Shown here piece after piece: positions 1-8,330 of a stretch of 64,000 nt of DNA. Source of the stretch: JAMLHH01 sp964653095 (GTDB lineage Bacteria; Bacteroidota; Bacteroidia; Chitinophagales; JADIYW01); assembly GCA_964653095.1 (NCBI GenBank), contig CAZZEH010000006.1, positions 48,213-112,212 on the forward strand, written 5' to 3'. The position numbers and the translations under genes are program-made. The notes below the pieces were generated by a model. The model did not search any database. It was not told the DNA's origin and saw only the letters and a program-made list of their open reading frames with translations. Position 1 is the first letter of the stretch. Each line of letters opens with the position of its first letter.

Positions 1-629
1 GAAATTTTCTCTGCGATATTCCTTTTTATTTTGCTGTTTAAATCTTCGTTAGACCTGTTCAAATTTCTGAGCTTGTCATTTAATGAAGGATTCTTCTCTT
101 CTTCCGGGAAAAGCACTGATTGTGTGGAGGTAACATCCTGACCATCAAGCATCTGCTCCAAGAAAGTAGAAATTGATTTTTTATTTGTTTTCTCTGCAGA
201 CTGTCCAATATTAACATTTGGATTTGATACCGCTTCTTCTGCAAGTTTTTCTTCATTCACATCTAATTCTGCAGAACGAGCAATTTGGTTTTCTATTTTG
301 GTCTGAATATCAGATGCCTGTTCATACTTTTTTTCCTCATTTTCTGCTTCTGTTTTATTTGAGTCTTTGCCAATAGTATGAATCGTTGACAAAGGTATTG
401 GTTCATCTTCTTTTTGGTTTCCCAAAGTCGCAGCAGGCTCAGTTTTTTTAACCATTCCCGGAGATTCTTTCATAAGTTCTTTATATTTTTGAGAAATGAC
501 GCTCAGGTATTTCTCAATTAATGCGTATTCCTCAGTAGAAATTTCTCCCACCTGTTCAATATGGAAATGGAGATTTCTGATAATTTGCCAATACTGCTCT
601 ATTTTTTCTAAATCATTCTTTATATCCAT
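1..629 (-). CDS. Hypothetical coiled/acidic protein, C-terminus off the window
   Basis: Reading leftward from an ATG at 629 the frame stays open to the window edge, giving about 209 residues without a stop. The product starts MDIKNDLEKIEQYWQIIRNL and has no signal peptide or membrane segment. The middle is rich in Glu, Lys, Ser and Asn and looks disordered. The last visible part (SLNDKLRNLNRSNEDLNSKI) resembles the stretch that, in a conserved but uncharacterised Bacteroidota family, precedes a C-terminal 'LKKAIGxNDRFLFINELF' type domain. That link is from memory and the diagnostic domain would lie outside the window. The gene is divergent from tdk, with 31 nt between the two starts. No function is assigned. 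Confidence 0.7.
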   Translation of the reverse strand, partial: MDIKNDLEKIEQYWQIIRNLHFHIEQVGEISTEEYALIEKYLSVISQKYKELMKESPGMVKKTEPAATLGNQKEDEPIPLSTIHTIGKDSNKTEAENEEKKYEQASDIQTKIENQIARSAELDVNEEKLAEEAVSNPNVNIGQSAEKTNKKSISTFLEQMLDGQDVTSTQSVLFPEEEKNPSLNDKLRNLNRSNEDLNSKIKRNIAEKI

Positions 630-660
630 AGCATAAATATATTATGTAAATTTAGGTAAA

Positions 661-1272
661 ATGTTCATAGAACCAAGAAGATACAATATTCATACCGGAT
701 GGATTGAAGTCATCTGCGGCTCCATGTTTTCGGGAAAGACCGAGGAATTGCTCCGAAGATTAAAAAGAGCAAAGTTTGCCAATCTGCGGGTAGAAATTTT
801 TAAGCCAAAAGTGGATACCCGATACAGTGAATCTTTAATCATTTCTCATGATGAAAACTATATTCAGTCCAATCCCGTCAGTGTCGCCGAGAATATTTTA
901 ATGTATGCCAACGAGGTGGATGTGATTGGTATCGACGAGGCTCAGTTTTTTGACAATCAGCTCCCGGATGTCTGCAACAAACTTGCCTCCAGAGGTATTC
1001 GTGTAATTGTAGCAGGACTGGATATGGATTTTCAGGGAAAACCTTTTGGCCCGATGCCGGCATTAATGGCACATGCAGAGTTTGTAACTAAGGTCAACGC
1101 TATCTGTGTCAGATGCGGTAATCCGGCAGCTTTTTCTTTCAGACTAACAGAAAGTGACAAAACTGTTTTATTGGGTGAGAAACAAGAGTATGAACCCCGA
1201 TGCAGAGCCTGTTTTAATGAGGGAATGCTCAAAAAAGAACTTCACAGTTCCGATCACACTAACTCAGAATAA
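661..1272 (+). CDS. tdk: Thymidine kinase
   Basis: Type II thymidine kinase of the pyrimidine salvage pathway (thymidine + ATP to dTMP), cytosolic. The 203 residues match the usual family length. The P-loop GSMFSGKT is at residues 20-27, followed by the family helix EELLRRLKRA. The DEAQFF motif sits near residue 93. A zinc-ribbon lasso is indicated by CVRCG near residue 150 and CRAC near residue 185. The N-terminal extension before GWIEVICGSMF is typical of Bacteroidota orthologues, so the ATG at 661 is kept. A weak -7-like box (TAAATTTA) lies at 647-654. Together with thyA and folA, 3 kb downstream, it gives both salvage and de novo dTMP routes. Confidence 0.95.
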   Translation: MFIEPRRYNIHTGWIEVICGSMFSGKTEELLRRLKRAKFANLRVEIFKPKVDTRYSESLIISHDENYIQSNPVSVAENILMYANEVDVIGIDEAQFFDNQLPDVCNKLASRGIRVIVAGLDMDFQGKPFGPMPALMAHAEFVTKVNAICVRCGNPAAFSFRLTESDKTVLLGEKQEYEPRCRACFNEGMLKKELHSSDHTNSE

Positions 1273-1288
1273 TTTTTTTGCTTTCACA

Positions 1289-2266
1289 CTATTTCTTAGG
1301 TTCTCCATCTTTTGCAATAGAATCCCTCATACCGGTATCTGACTTAATGTTTTCCATTCTGTAATAATCCATTATTCCCAGATTTCCGCTTCTGAATGCT
1401 TCCGCCATTGCCAGAGGAACCTGTGCTTCTGCTTCTATCACTTTGGCTCGTGCTTCCTGTGCTTTGGCCTTTTGCTCCTGTTCCAAAGCCACCGCCATAG
1501 CTCTTCTTTCTTCTGCCTTGGCCTGTGCTATATTTTTGTCGGCATTCGCCTGATCTATTTGAAGCTGTGCTCCAATATTTTTACCAATATCAATATCCGC
1601 TATATCAATTGACAGAATTTCAAAGGCTGTACCGCTGTCTAAGCCTTTACCCAATACCAAACGGGAAATCGAATCCGGATTTTCAAGTACAGATTTATGT
1701 GAATTGGCTGAACCAATTGAGGTTACAATACCTTCACCGACTCTCGCCAAAACTGTTTCTTCTCCGGCACCACCGACTAACTGCCGGATATTGGCACGTA
1801 CCGTTACACGAGCCTTGGCAATCAGCTGAATCCCGTCCTTGGCCACAGCTGTTACCGGCGGAGATTCTATCACCTTAGGATTTACGGACATCTGAACAGC
1901 TTCAAATACATCCCTTCCTGCCAAGTCTATTGCAGTAGCTTCTTTAAACGATAACGGAATATTAGCTTTATCCGCAGAAATCAAAGCACTCACGACCGAA
2001 TTAATCCGACCTCCCGCCAAATAATGTGCCTCAAGCTCATCTTTAGAAATTCTTAATCCGGCCTTATGAGCCATAACCATTGCATTCACCACCACACTTG
2101 GAGGTACATGACGCAACTGCATTACAAACAAATCGATTAATCCTATCCTTACACTGGCCAAAACTGCACTAATCCACAAACTGATATAGCGCATAAAGGC
2201 AAAAACAAAAACGATTACAAATAGCAGTAATACTATTCCTACAATCAAAAAAATGGTGTTATTCAT
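1289..2266 (-). CDS. floA: Flotillin-like protein FloA
   Basis: A 325-residue SPFH/flotillin-like scaffold protein of the YqfA/FloA family, which organises membrane microdomains. A membrane segment lies at residues 5-28, followed by a short linker and the FloA core. Recognisable stretches are LRHVPPSVVVNAMVMAHKAG, KARVTVRANIRQLVGGAGEE and GTAFEILSIDIADIDIGKNI. An Ala/Glu/Lys-rich coiled coil follows at about residues 235-295. Length and architecture match Bacillus FloA (about 331 aa). It lies 4 nt downstream of an NfeD-family gene on the same strand, the classic floA partner, so the two are almost certainly cotranscribed. Confidence 0.95.
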   Translation of the reverse strand: MNNTIFLIVGIVLLLFVIVFVFAFMRYISLWISAVLASVRIGLIDLFVMQLRHVPPSVVVNAMVMAHKAGLRISKDELEAHYLAGGRINSVVSALISADKANIPLSFKEATAIDLAGRDVFEAVQMSVNPKVIESPPVTAVAKDGIQLIAKARVTVRANIRQLVGGAGEETVLARVGEGIVTSIGSANSHKSVLENPDSISRLVLGKGLDSGTAFEILSIDIADIDIGKNIGAQLQIDQANADKNIAQAKAEERRAMAVALEQEQKAKAQEARAKVIEAEAQVPLAMAEAFRSGNLGIMDYYRMENIKSDTGMRDSIAKDGEPKK

Positions 2267-2270
2267 AATT

Positions 2271-2738
2271 TTATATTTTTTCTTTTACGTAAATTTTATT
2301 GTCCTCTATTTTTAAAACTTCTACCTGAACACCCGAAGATAAAAAACCGCCTCCAAATGTCCACACGCTGACAACTTTATTGTCGAATAAGCCTTTGCCC
2401 TCCGGTCTTAAATCTGTCAGTGTTTTGCCAATTTCTCCCGGCTGTACTCCTTTATGATCCGGCATATTTACTCTGCCGTCTATTTCTTCTTTGACTGCCA
2501 GTCCTGAACGGTCTATATTTTTGAAAATAAGCCATGCCAAAATACTGTCCGTGATAATAGCCGTAATAAGTATCGTCCACCCCCAGTTAGCACCAAGAAT
2601 CACAAAAGCTCTGTAAACTCCCCAAGCAAATAGCCCCACTCCGATTAGCCCGGCAATCAAACTTGGAAGCAAAAAAACTTCAAGCAAAACCATGATAGTT
2701 CCGGCCATTAACAGTAAAACAATGATTAAAATATCCAC
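2271..2738 (-). CDS. NfeD-family membrane protein
   Basis: A 155-residue NfeD-like protein with two or three hydrophobic segments in the first 75 residues and a C-terminal OB-fold-like NfeD domain. The domain contains GEIGKTLTDLRPEGKG and ends with VEVLKIEDNKIYVKEK. It lacks the ClpP-like protease domain of long NfeD proteins, so it is the short form. This form typically stands beside floA and is thought to assist flotillin assembly. It is the first gene of an nfeD-floA operon and its start faces the rlmH promoter. Confidence 0.88.
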   Translation of the reverse strand: MDILIIVLLLMAGTIMVLLEVFLLPSLIAGLIGVGLFAWGVYRAFVILGANWGWTILITAIITDSILAWLIFKNIDRSGLAVKEEIDGRVNMPDHKGVQPGEIGKTLTDLRPEGKGLFDNKVVSVWTFGGGFLSSGVQVEVLKIEDNKIYVKEKI

Positions 2739-2753
2739 TTACGAGAGACTGTT

Positions 2754-2761
2754 TATACTTT
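2754..2761 (+). promoter_or_regulatory. Bacteroidota-type -7 box for rlmH
   Basis: TACTTTTG matches the TAnnTTTG -7 consensus of Bacteroidota primary sigma factor promoters. It lies 43 nt upstream of the rlmH ATG in the divergent nfeD/rlmH spacer. No convincing -33 TTG box was found at the usual distance. Confidence 0.5.
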
Positions 2762-2804
2762 TGTGGGTTAAAATAGTGAAAAAGGTTGCAATTTTGATGC
2801 TTAA

Positions 2805-3269
2805 ATGAAGATAGAATTATGGCTGCCGGGAAAAACTTCTTTCAAATATCTCGAAGAGGGAATTAGAGATTATACTTCACGTCTCAAAAAAATGACTGAT
2901 TTTGAGTTAATTGTTTTTCCCGATATCAAAACCAAAGATATTCATACCCTTCAGAAAAAAGAGGCTAAACAGATACTTGATCGACTAAAACCGGACAATC
3001 AGCTTATTCTGTTAGACGAAAAAGGGAAAGAATTCTCTTCTCTGCAATTTGCTGCCGACATAGAAAAAAGACAGATGCTGCAACAAAAGAAGATTATATT
3101 TTTAATTGGTGGAGCATACGGTTTTGATGAAACTGTTTATCAGAGGGCTGACTTCATTCTTTCCGTTTCAAAAATGACTTTACCTCATCAACTTGTCCGT
3201 CTCGTGTTTTTGGAACAACTCTACAGAGCATTTACTATAATCAAAGGTTTACCTTATCATCACGAATAA
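2805..3269 (+). CDS. rlmH: 23S rRNA pseudouridine-1915 N3-methyltransferase
   Basis: A SPOUT-class methyltransferase of 154 residues (family about 155) that methylates pseudouridine 1915 in helix 69 of 23S rRNA. The SAM-binding trefoil knot is represented by LILLDEKGKEFSS, IIFLIGGAYGFDE and the C-terminal SKMTLPHQLVRLVFLEQLYR, all hallmark RlmH sequences ending in the usual YHHE-type tail. It is followed after 5 nt by a rhomboid protease gene, suggesting cotranscription. Confidence 0.96.
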   Translation: MKIELWLPGKTSFKYLEEGIRDYTSRLKKMTDFELIVFPDIKTKDIHTLQKKEAKQILDRLKPDNQLILLDEKGKEFSSLQFAADIEKRQMLQQKKIIFLIGGAYGFDETVYQRADFILSVSKMTLPHQLVRLVFLEQLYRAFTIIKGLPYHHE

Positions 3270-3274
3270 AAATT

Positions 3275-3880
3275 ATGATTACTCTTATTCTTATTGCAAT
3301 TACCGCCATCGTGTCTATTCAGGCGTTCAGCAATCGTGAATTGTACAGCAAATTTATTTTTGCTCCCCATTATATGACTCGGCACAAAGAATGGTACCGT
3401 TTTTTTTCATACGGGCTTTTGCATGCCGACTGGACGCATCTTGTTTTTAATCTAATTGCCTTTTATTCCTTTGGGCAGATTGTGGAAGACTTCTTCGTTT
3501 CTTTATCTCCTGAATTTGGAAAAGTTTTGTATCTGGCTCTGTATGTCACCGCTTTACCTGTAAGTTCCATGATGGATTATATCAGACATAAAAACAACAG
3601 TCGTTATTTGGCTGTAGGAGCTTCAGGTGCGGTATCTGCTGTAATTTTTGCAAGCATTTTGATTTACCCGAAAGGCGGCATCTATATTTTTCCGATTCCT
3701 TTTGCCGTACCAGCTTATATTTTTGGACCTTTATTCTTAGCATTTAGTGCGTACATGTCCAAAAACTCAAATAGCAATATAGGTCATGCGGCTCACTTTT
3801 ACGGGGCAGTGTATGGCTTAATTTTCACGATTGCAGTACAACCTAAAATCCTGCCTTATTTTATACATCAAGTTTTTTAA
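3275..3880 (+). CDS. Rhomboid-family intramembrane serine protease
   Basis: A 201-residue polytopic protein with about six hydrophobic segments. The GASG catalytic motif is present with Ser at residue 117, and the partner His is most likely residue 174 in HAAHFYGAVYG. The upstream HLVFNLIAFYSFG element corresponds to the conserved first-helix HxxxN motif. These features support an active intramembrane protease that cleaves transmembrane substrates in the cytoplasmic membrane. The substrate is unknown. It is probably translated from the rlmH transcript. Confidence 0.88.
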   Translation: MITLILIAITAIVSIQAFSNRELYSKFIFAPHYMTRHKEWYRFFSYGLLHADWTHLVFNLIAFYSFGQIVEDFFVSLSPEFGKVLYLALYVTALPVSSMMDYIRHKNNSRYLAVGASGAVSAVIFASILIYPKGGIYIFPIPFAVPAYIFGPLFLAFSAYMSKNSNSNIGHAAHFYGAVYGLIFTIAVQPKILPYFIHQVF

Positions 3881-3910
3881 ATCATCACATAAATTTTCGA
3901 TATTGGCACC

Positions 3911-4813
3911 ATGAAGCAATATCAAGATTTGCTCAGGCATATTTTAGATTACGGTGAAAAAAGAGAGGACCGCACCGGAACAGGAACCACAGGGGTGTTT
4001 GGCTATCAAATGCGGTTTGACCTGAATGAAGGTTTTCCTTTGGTCACTACAAAAAAAGTTCACCTGAAATCAATCATTCACGAACTGCTTTGGTTCCTTC
4101 AGGGAGAAATCAATATTAAATATTTGTGTGAAAACGGAGTCCGGATATGGGATGACTGGCCTTTCGACAAATATCAAAAGAGCAATGAGTATCAGGGTGA
4201 AAGCATCAGAGAGTTTGCTAAAAAAATAGCTGAGAATGAATCTTTTGCGAAGCAATGGGGCAATCTCGGTCCGGTTTACGGTTCGCAATGGAGATCATGG
4301 CCGGATGGTCATGGCGGACATATAGATCAGATAAAAAAACTGATTAATCAGATAAAAAATAATCCTTACTCAAGAAGATTAATTGTGAGTGCCTGGAATG
4401 TGGCAGATATTGAGCAGATGACTTTACCTCCATGTCATACCATTTTTCAGTTTTATGTGGGTCAGCCAAGAACTTCCGGCGGAAAAAACACGTTATCCTG
4501 TCAACTCTACCAGCGTAGCGCCGATACTTTTCTCGGCGTACCTTTTAACATTGCTTCATACGCTTTATTTACCATGATGATAGCACAGGTTTGTGATTTG
4601 GACTTGGGAGATTTTGTCCACACTTTTGGAGATGCACATATCTACTCCAACCATATGGAGCAGGTCAATCTCCAGTTGTCCAGACAACCTCTGCCTTTAC
4701 CGACCATGCGTATCAATCCTGACGTGAAAGATATTTTCTCTTTCAGTTATGAAGATTTTGAACTAATAAATTATCAGAGTCATCCGGCCATAAGAGGGAA
4801 AGTGGCTGTATAA
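3911..4813 (+). CDS. thyA: Thymidylate synthase
   Basis: Converts dUMP plus methylene-tetrahydrofolate to dTMP and dihydrofolate. The 300-residue protein is a long-form ThyA. Relative to the 264-residue E. coli enzyme it carries an extra segment around residues 80-120 in the small domain, as in lactobacillus-type enzymes. The catalytic Cys is residue 175 (LPPCHTIFQFYV). Substrate-binding motifs RTGTGT, LYQRSADTFLGVPFNIASYA and DAHIYSNH are intact. folA follows after 9 nt, so the enzyme producing dihydrofolate and the one recycling it are co-expressed. Confidence 0.97.
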   Translation: MKQYQDLLRHILDYGEKREDRTGTGTTGVFGYQMRFDLNEGFPLVTTKKVHLKSIIHELLWFLQGEINIKYLCENGVRIWDDWPFDKYQKSNEYQGESIREFAKKIAENESFAKQWGNLGPVYGSQWRSWPDGHGGHIDQIKKLINQIKNNPYSRRLIVSAWNVADIEQMTLPPCHTIFQFYVGQPRTSGGKNTLSCQLYQRSADTFLGVPFNIASYALFTMMIAQVCDLDLGDFVHTFGDAHIYSNHMEQVNLQLSRQPLPLPTMRINPDVKDIFSFSYEDFELINYQSHPAIRGKVAV

Positions 4814-4822
4814 ATTTTATAT

Positions 4823-5314
4823 ATGATTATATCACAGATTGTAGCAGTTTCAGAAAATAATGTAATAGGGAAAGACGGGAAACTCCCTTGGAAATTGTCT
4901 TCTGACTTAAAAAGGTTTAAACATTTTACTACGGGTAAAGCCATTATCATGGGGAGAAAAACCTTTGAATCTATCGGACATATTTTACCTGAGCGGATCA
5001 ATATAATTTTGAGTAAGCAGGAAAACTATAAGCCTGATAAGACCATTGTTTTTAGTAATATCTCCGATGCTCTGAATTTTGCCGGCGACAATGATTTGGA
5101 AGAAGTTTTCATCATTGGAGGAGCGCACATTTATGATCAGACTTTAGATATTACCGACAGAATTTATTTTACTCGTGTACACACGGATATTGAAAATGGG
5201 GATGCATTCTACCCTGAAATTAATTTCGAAGAATGGGATATCACCGATAAAGAGTTTATAGAGAAAGACGATAAAAATCAATTTGATTCGACATTTTTTT
5301 TATTAGAACAATGA
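4823..5314 (+). CDS. folA: Dihydrofolate reductase
   Basis: A 163-residue NADPH-dependent reductase that regenerates tetrahydrofolate after the ThyA reaction. The N-terminus MIISQIVAVSENNVIGKDGK followed by LPWKLSSDLKRFK is the classic folate site. Other motifs are GKAIIMGRKTFESIG, the NADPH-binding FIIGGAHIYDQ and the C-terminal DSTFFLLEQ. It is cotranscribed with thyA. The acidic active-site residue lies in the LSSDLKRFK helix. Confidence 0.96.
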   Translation: MIISQIVAVSENNVIGKDGKLPWKLSSDLKRFKHFTTGKAIIMGRKTFESIGHILPERINIILSKQENYKPDKTIVFSNISDALNFAGDNDLEEVFIIGGAHIYDQTLDITDRIYFTRVHTDIENGDAFYPEINFEEWDITDKEFIEKDDKNQFDSTFFLLEQ

Positions 5315-5335
5315 TTTTAATCCCCTGCTTACATA

Positions 5336-5385
5336 AAGTCTAATAATTTATTTCACAAACTTGCTTTAGCTCATTATTTAGACTT
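5336..5385. other. Inverted repeat downstream of folA
   Basis: AAGTCTAATAAT at 5336-5347 pairs with ATTATTTAGACTT at 5373-5385, a 12-bp stem with one bulged base and a 25-nt loop. It sits between folA and the convergent caspase relic, whose stop codon overlaps the right arm. There is no T-tract, so it is not a standard intrinsic terminator. It could be a weak terminator or a mobile-element scar. Confidence 0.3.
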
Positions 5386-5519
5386 CATGCAACAGAGCTG
5401 ATAGGCGTCCATCCTGTTTCTTCGGTATATTCTCCAACAGTGATAATCAGCGTTCTTTTCTCGGCAAAAGAATCTGGATTAAGAATCAGAACGGCAAACA
5501 GAAGAATAACTATTCTCAT
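5385..5519 (-). pseudogene. Truncated caspase-domain (peptidase C14) secreted protein, relic
   Basis: From an ATG at 5519 the minus strand encodes 44 residues before a TGA. There is a signal peptide (MRIVILLFAVLILNPDSFA) and then EKRTLIITVGEYTEETGWTP and ISSVA. The second part matches the start of bacterial caspase-like domains, which open with an RALIIAIGxYP...GW..ISS pattern. The domain would need about 200 more residues including the His-Cys dyad, and nothing downstream continues it. It is read as the 5' stump of a lost secreted metacaspase-like gene. The family assignment rests on about 24 residues. Confidence 0.55.
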
Positions 5520-5596
5520 TAAAAATTGATTTTTACTTTGTCATGACGGAATAATTTCCCCAACTCCTTACTTTGTAGCCCAGAAAATAAAAAGGT

Positions 5597-6055
5597 ATGT
5601 CTGTCAAACTGTTGCTGCTGTATCACTCCCAAAAGGGACACAGCTTAAAATTAGCCGAAGCTTGTAAGAAAGGGGCTGAATTGGAAGAAGGCGTAGAAGT
5701 TCGGTTTAAAAAAGCGTTTGATACTGTTTTGGAAGATGTCCTCTGGGCGGACGGCTTGGTCATTGTTACTCCTGAATATTTTGGCAATATGAGTGGAGCA
5801 GTTAAAGATTTTTTTGACAGGACATACTATCCTGCCCGCGGAAAAGATGTAAACAAACCATACATAATACTCATCTCCTGTGAAACTGACGGCACCGGTG
5901 CCGAAAGGAATATCGAAGGGCTTGCCGGAAGCTACACACTTAAAAAAGCATTGGATACCTTAATTATTAAGGAAGATAAATTGGACGAATCTATTCCAAT
6001 GGTGATAGAGCAGGGACAAACATTTGCGGCAGGACTGGAAATGGGTATTTTTTAG
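5597..6055 (+). CDS. Flavodoxin-like / NAD(P)H-dependent FMN reductase family protein
   Basis: A 152-residue flavodoxin-fold protein. The N-terminal strand and phosphate loop (LLLLYHSQKGHSLKLAEAC) and the mid-protein motif VIVTPEYFGNMSGAVKDFFDRTYY form the expected FMN site. The central ISCETDGTGAERNIEGL segment fits the family's second flavin loop. It is probably a soluble electron carrier or small quinone/FMN reductase; the partner is unknown. It lies alone inside a decaying, repeat-bearing region. Confidence 0.8.
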   Translation: MSVKLLLLYHSQKGHSLKLAEACKKGAELEEGVEVRFKKAFDTVLEDVLWADGLVIVTPEYFGNMSGAVKDFFDRTYYPARGKDVNKPYIILISCETDGTGAERNIEGLAGSYTLKKALDTLIIKEDKLDESIPMVIEQGQTFAAGLEMGIF

Positions 6056-6063
6056 CCTTTAAA

Positions 6064-6198
6064 TCAATGCCGTTTAGCTGATAATAGATTTTTTTAGACT
6101 CGCTGTGACGGATAACTATAAATCCATTTTGTTGAATAAATGTCATGCTGCGGTCAGTGAATCTTCGGCGTGAACTCAGTCGAACATTTATCGAACTG
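6064..6198 (+). repeat. Dispersed repeat element A, degenerate copy 1
   Basis: The left end TCAATGCCGTTTAGCTGA (6064-6081) matches the terminal inverted repeat of the copy at 12346-12470. A 59-nt core at 6140-6198 matches the reverse complement of 12386-12444 at 57 of 59 positions. Between end and core this copy carries about 58 nt absent from the other, and the right terminal repeat is missing. It looks like a decayed copy of a small non-coding mobile element. The rest of 6199-6352 holds no gene that I can see. Confidence 0.75.
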
Positions 6199-6352
6199 TA
6201 AGCTTCTTTTTTTTCATAAAAAATCCTAAATAAACGAGTTTGACCTTTAAATCATTAATTAAAGACTAATCGTCTTGATATAAATCATATTTTCCCTTTG
6301 CTATTTTAAAACAGCAGAGTTAATGATTAATTTGAGCAATAATTTATGACTC

Positions 6353-7567
6353 ATGAAATTGGAATTTCCTAAAGATTTTATTTGGGGTACCTCCACCGCT
6401 GCTTATCAGATTGAAACCGCTTCCGAACATGACTGGAAAGGAGTTTTAAGCAGTGACGGAACTATCTTTGATCAATGCTCTATGCATGATTTGAGGCGAG
6501 AAGAAGATGAAGAATATATCGCTTATTTGGGCAGTGCATACCGAATGAGCTGTGATTGGGCTAAGCTTCAAAAAGAGCCATACGGTGATTTTGACCCTAA
6601 AGTCACACAGGAGTATCTGACATTTTTAAAAAACCTCAAAGAAAGAGGTGTCAAAATTATGATGGTTTTGCACCACTTCACTAATCCCATCTGGTTTGTC
6701 CGGGAAGGAAGTTGGGAGAAAAAGGGAAACAGAAAAATGTGGCTTGATTTTGTACAAAAATCTGTAGATACATTCGGACATTTAGTCGATTCCTGGAACA
6801 CTTTTAATGAACCAATGGTGTATATTTCAGACGGCTGGCTACTTGGAGTATTCCCTCCATTTAAAAAGGCAAGGTTATTCAGAGCAAGAAAAGTGCTGAA
6901 AGAAATCAGTAAGGCACACAACGAAGCATACGATATTATTAGAGCAAAATCTCAGGCACCAATCGGAATTTCAAAAAACACAGTGAAATTTGTCGGTGAA
7001 ATTTTCCCGGGACACATTTTTGCCAAAGTCGTAGATTACTGGTTTATGGACTATGGTGCAAAACATTTTGAAAAAGCAGACTTTCAGGGCTTAAGCTATT
7101 ACACCCGAATACCTTTCCGACCTTTTCCGATTACCGAAATAGACCAGCCGGGGAAGCTAAAATCTCTCGGGCGCAGACATGACGGGATGTGGGAATACAA
7201 ACCAAAAGAATTTTACCATATTATCAAACGATTCTGGAAGAAGAACGGAAAACCAATTATCATTACAGAAAGCGGAATCTGTACGGATGATGATGATTTT
7301 CGTATTCAGTCCATACAGGAATATGCATACTGGATAAAAAAAGCTATGGACGAAGGTGTTTCGGTCAAAGGGCTTTACCATTGGTCCACTATTGACAATC
7401 ATGAGTGGAATCTCGGTCTTTCGTACCGGTTCGGACTGGTGCGGGTCAATTTTGAAACGGGAGAAAGGGAAATGACAGCTGCAGGAGAGTTTTATCACAA
7501 ACTGTCACGTACACAGACACTCGAAGTAGATGCCGCACAAATCGAACAGTGGGCGGAAGATTATTAA
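6353..7567 (+). CDS. Glycoside hydrolase family 1 protein (beta-glycosidase)
   Basis: A 404-residue GH1 (beta/alpha)8 barrel enzyme, shorter than the usual 440-480. The N-terminal signature FPKDFIWGTSTAAYQIE is intact. The acid/base Glu is residue 153 in TFNEP and the nucleophile Glu is residue 306 in IITESG (usually ITENG). The C-terminal GLYHWSTIDNHEWNLG and FGLVRVNFETGER match the family. There is no signal peptide, so it would hydrolyse imported beta-glucosides or similar substrates in the cytoplasm. No transporter or regulator for sugars is adjacent. Its location between relic genes and a repeat hints at an acquired or orphaned gene. Confidence 0.88.
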   Translation: MKLEFPKDFIWGTSTAAYQIETASEHDWKGVLSSDGTIFDQCSMHDLRREEDEEYIAYLGSAYRMSCDWAKLQKEPYGDFDPKVTQEYLTFLKNLKERGVKIMMVLHHFTNPIWFVREGSWEKKGNRKMWLDFVQKSVDTFGHLVDSWNTFNEPMVYISDGWLLGVFPPFKKARLFRARKVLKEISKAHNEAYDIIRAKSQAPIGISKNTVKFVGEIFPGHIFAKVVDYWFMDYGAKHFEKADFQGLSYYTRIPFRPFPITEIDQPGKLKSLGRRHDGMWEYKPKEFYHIIKRFWKKNGKPIIITESGICTDDDDFRIQSIQEYAYWIKKAMDEGVSVKGLYHWSTIDNHEWNLGLSYRFGLVRVNFETGEREMTAAGEFYHKLSRTQTLEVDAAQIEQWAEDY

Positions 7568-7693
7568 TCTCTTCAATCTTTGTAGTATTCTTATAGAATA
7601 CTACATAATTCCGGATACTGGCTACTTAAAATTTTTAAGTACGGCCCGAATCCCATTGCAAACTAAAAATCAACAGAATTTTTCTGAATTAAA

Positions 7694-8030
7694 TCAAGTA
7701 GTACTGGTAGCCTGCCTATATTCCCTGAAAGTGCCTGTATCGGACTCTACCGCTGCGTTATATATACCTAAACTTGGGAAAGCAATGGCCGTCTTGTCCC
7801 TTTTTGATAAGATTCCAAAATTGGTCGGGGTGCCTACTTCTTCCCAATGAATACTGTAAATTGGTGTCATAGCCCCGGAAAGTGAGTTGATTGTCATTAG
7901 ACACCCCTTCATTTTCCGTATTCCGGATGGTGATCAAGCAGTCCGGGCAATCAATAGCCCACACGGTACTGCTTAAGCAGGTAAAAAGAATGCCCTACAA
8001 TAAAAGGTAAAAGGAAATGTTCTTTCTCAT
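7694..8030 (-). pseudogene. Broken secreted surface-protein gene (SprB-like repeat type)
   Basis: Starting at an ATG at 8030 the minus strand reads MRKNISFYLLL, then an in-frame TAG at 7995-7997, then GILFTCLSSTVWA, together a split signal peptide. The mature part begins IDCPDCLITIRNTENEGVSN and later DTNLQYSL, until a stop at 7758. A second minus frame (ending 7694) gives YNAAVESDTGTF, the ending expected for such modules, so a frameshift is also likely. The pattern 'LQYSxDG...NLxxGxYxxxVRD...SDTGTF' is typical of repeat modules in Type IX-exported gliding or surface adhesins. Flanks at 7568-7693 and 8031-8330 show no gene. Confidence 0.5.
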
Positions 8031-8330
8031 AAAGGATAGTTTTAGAGGGAAACGTTAAAACTTACAAATCATTAAGCGTAGAGCATGTCTTATTGTTTAG
8101 ATTCACAATAACCGGAATATTTATTTTTACGCTCTGCATTATTATCAACAAAATAGTTTTATCTGCGTCAATACTAACTCCCCTTTTCGCCTGTACTTTT
8201 GGAAACAGGCAGGTTATCACCCTTTTGACATATAAACACTAACTTTAAATTGCTTTCAACCAGAAACAAATTCAGTAAGAAAATTTAGCCCGGTGTACAT
8301 AGCACAAAATTTGTATCGCAAAAAATCACT

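Noticed and set aside
878..1232. Open frames antisense to tdk
   Set aside because: They are shadows of tdk in other frames. They have no recognisable domain and conflict with a clear gene.
3894..3911. Promoter box for thyA at GATATTGGC
   Set aside because: It differs from TAnnTTTG by two bases, and only 30 nt separate thyA from the rhomboid gene, so readthrough is as likely.
7530..7850. Plus-strand frame over the broken surface-protein gene
   Set aside because: It overlaps the GH1 end and mirrors the minus-strand relic, whose signal peptide and module pattern are the better explanation.
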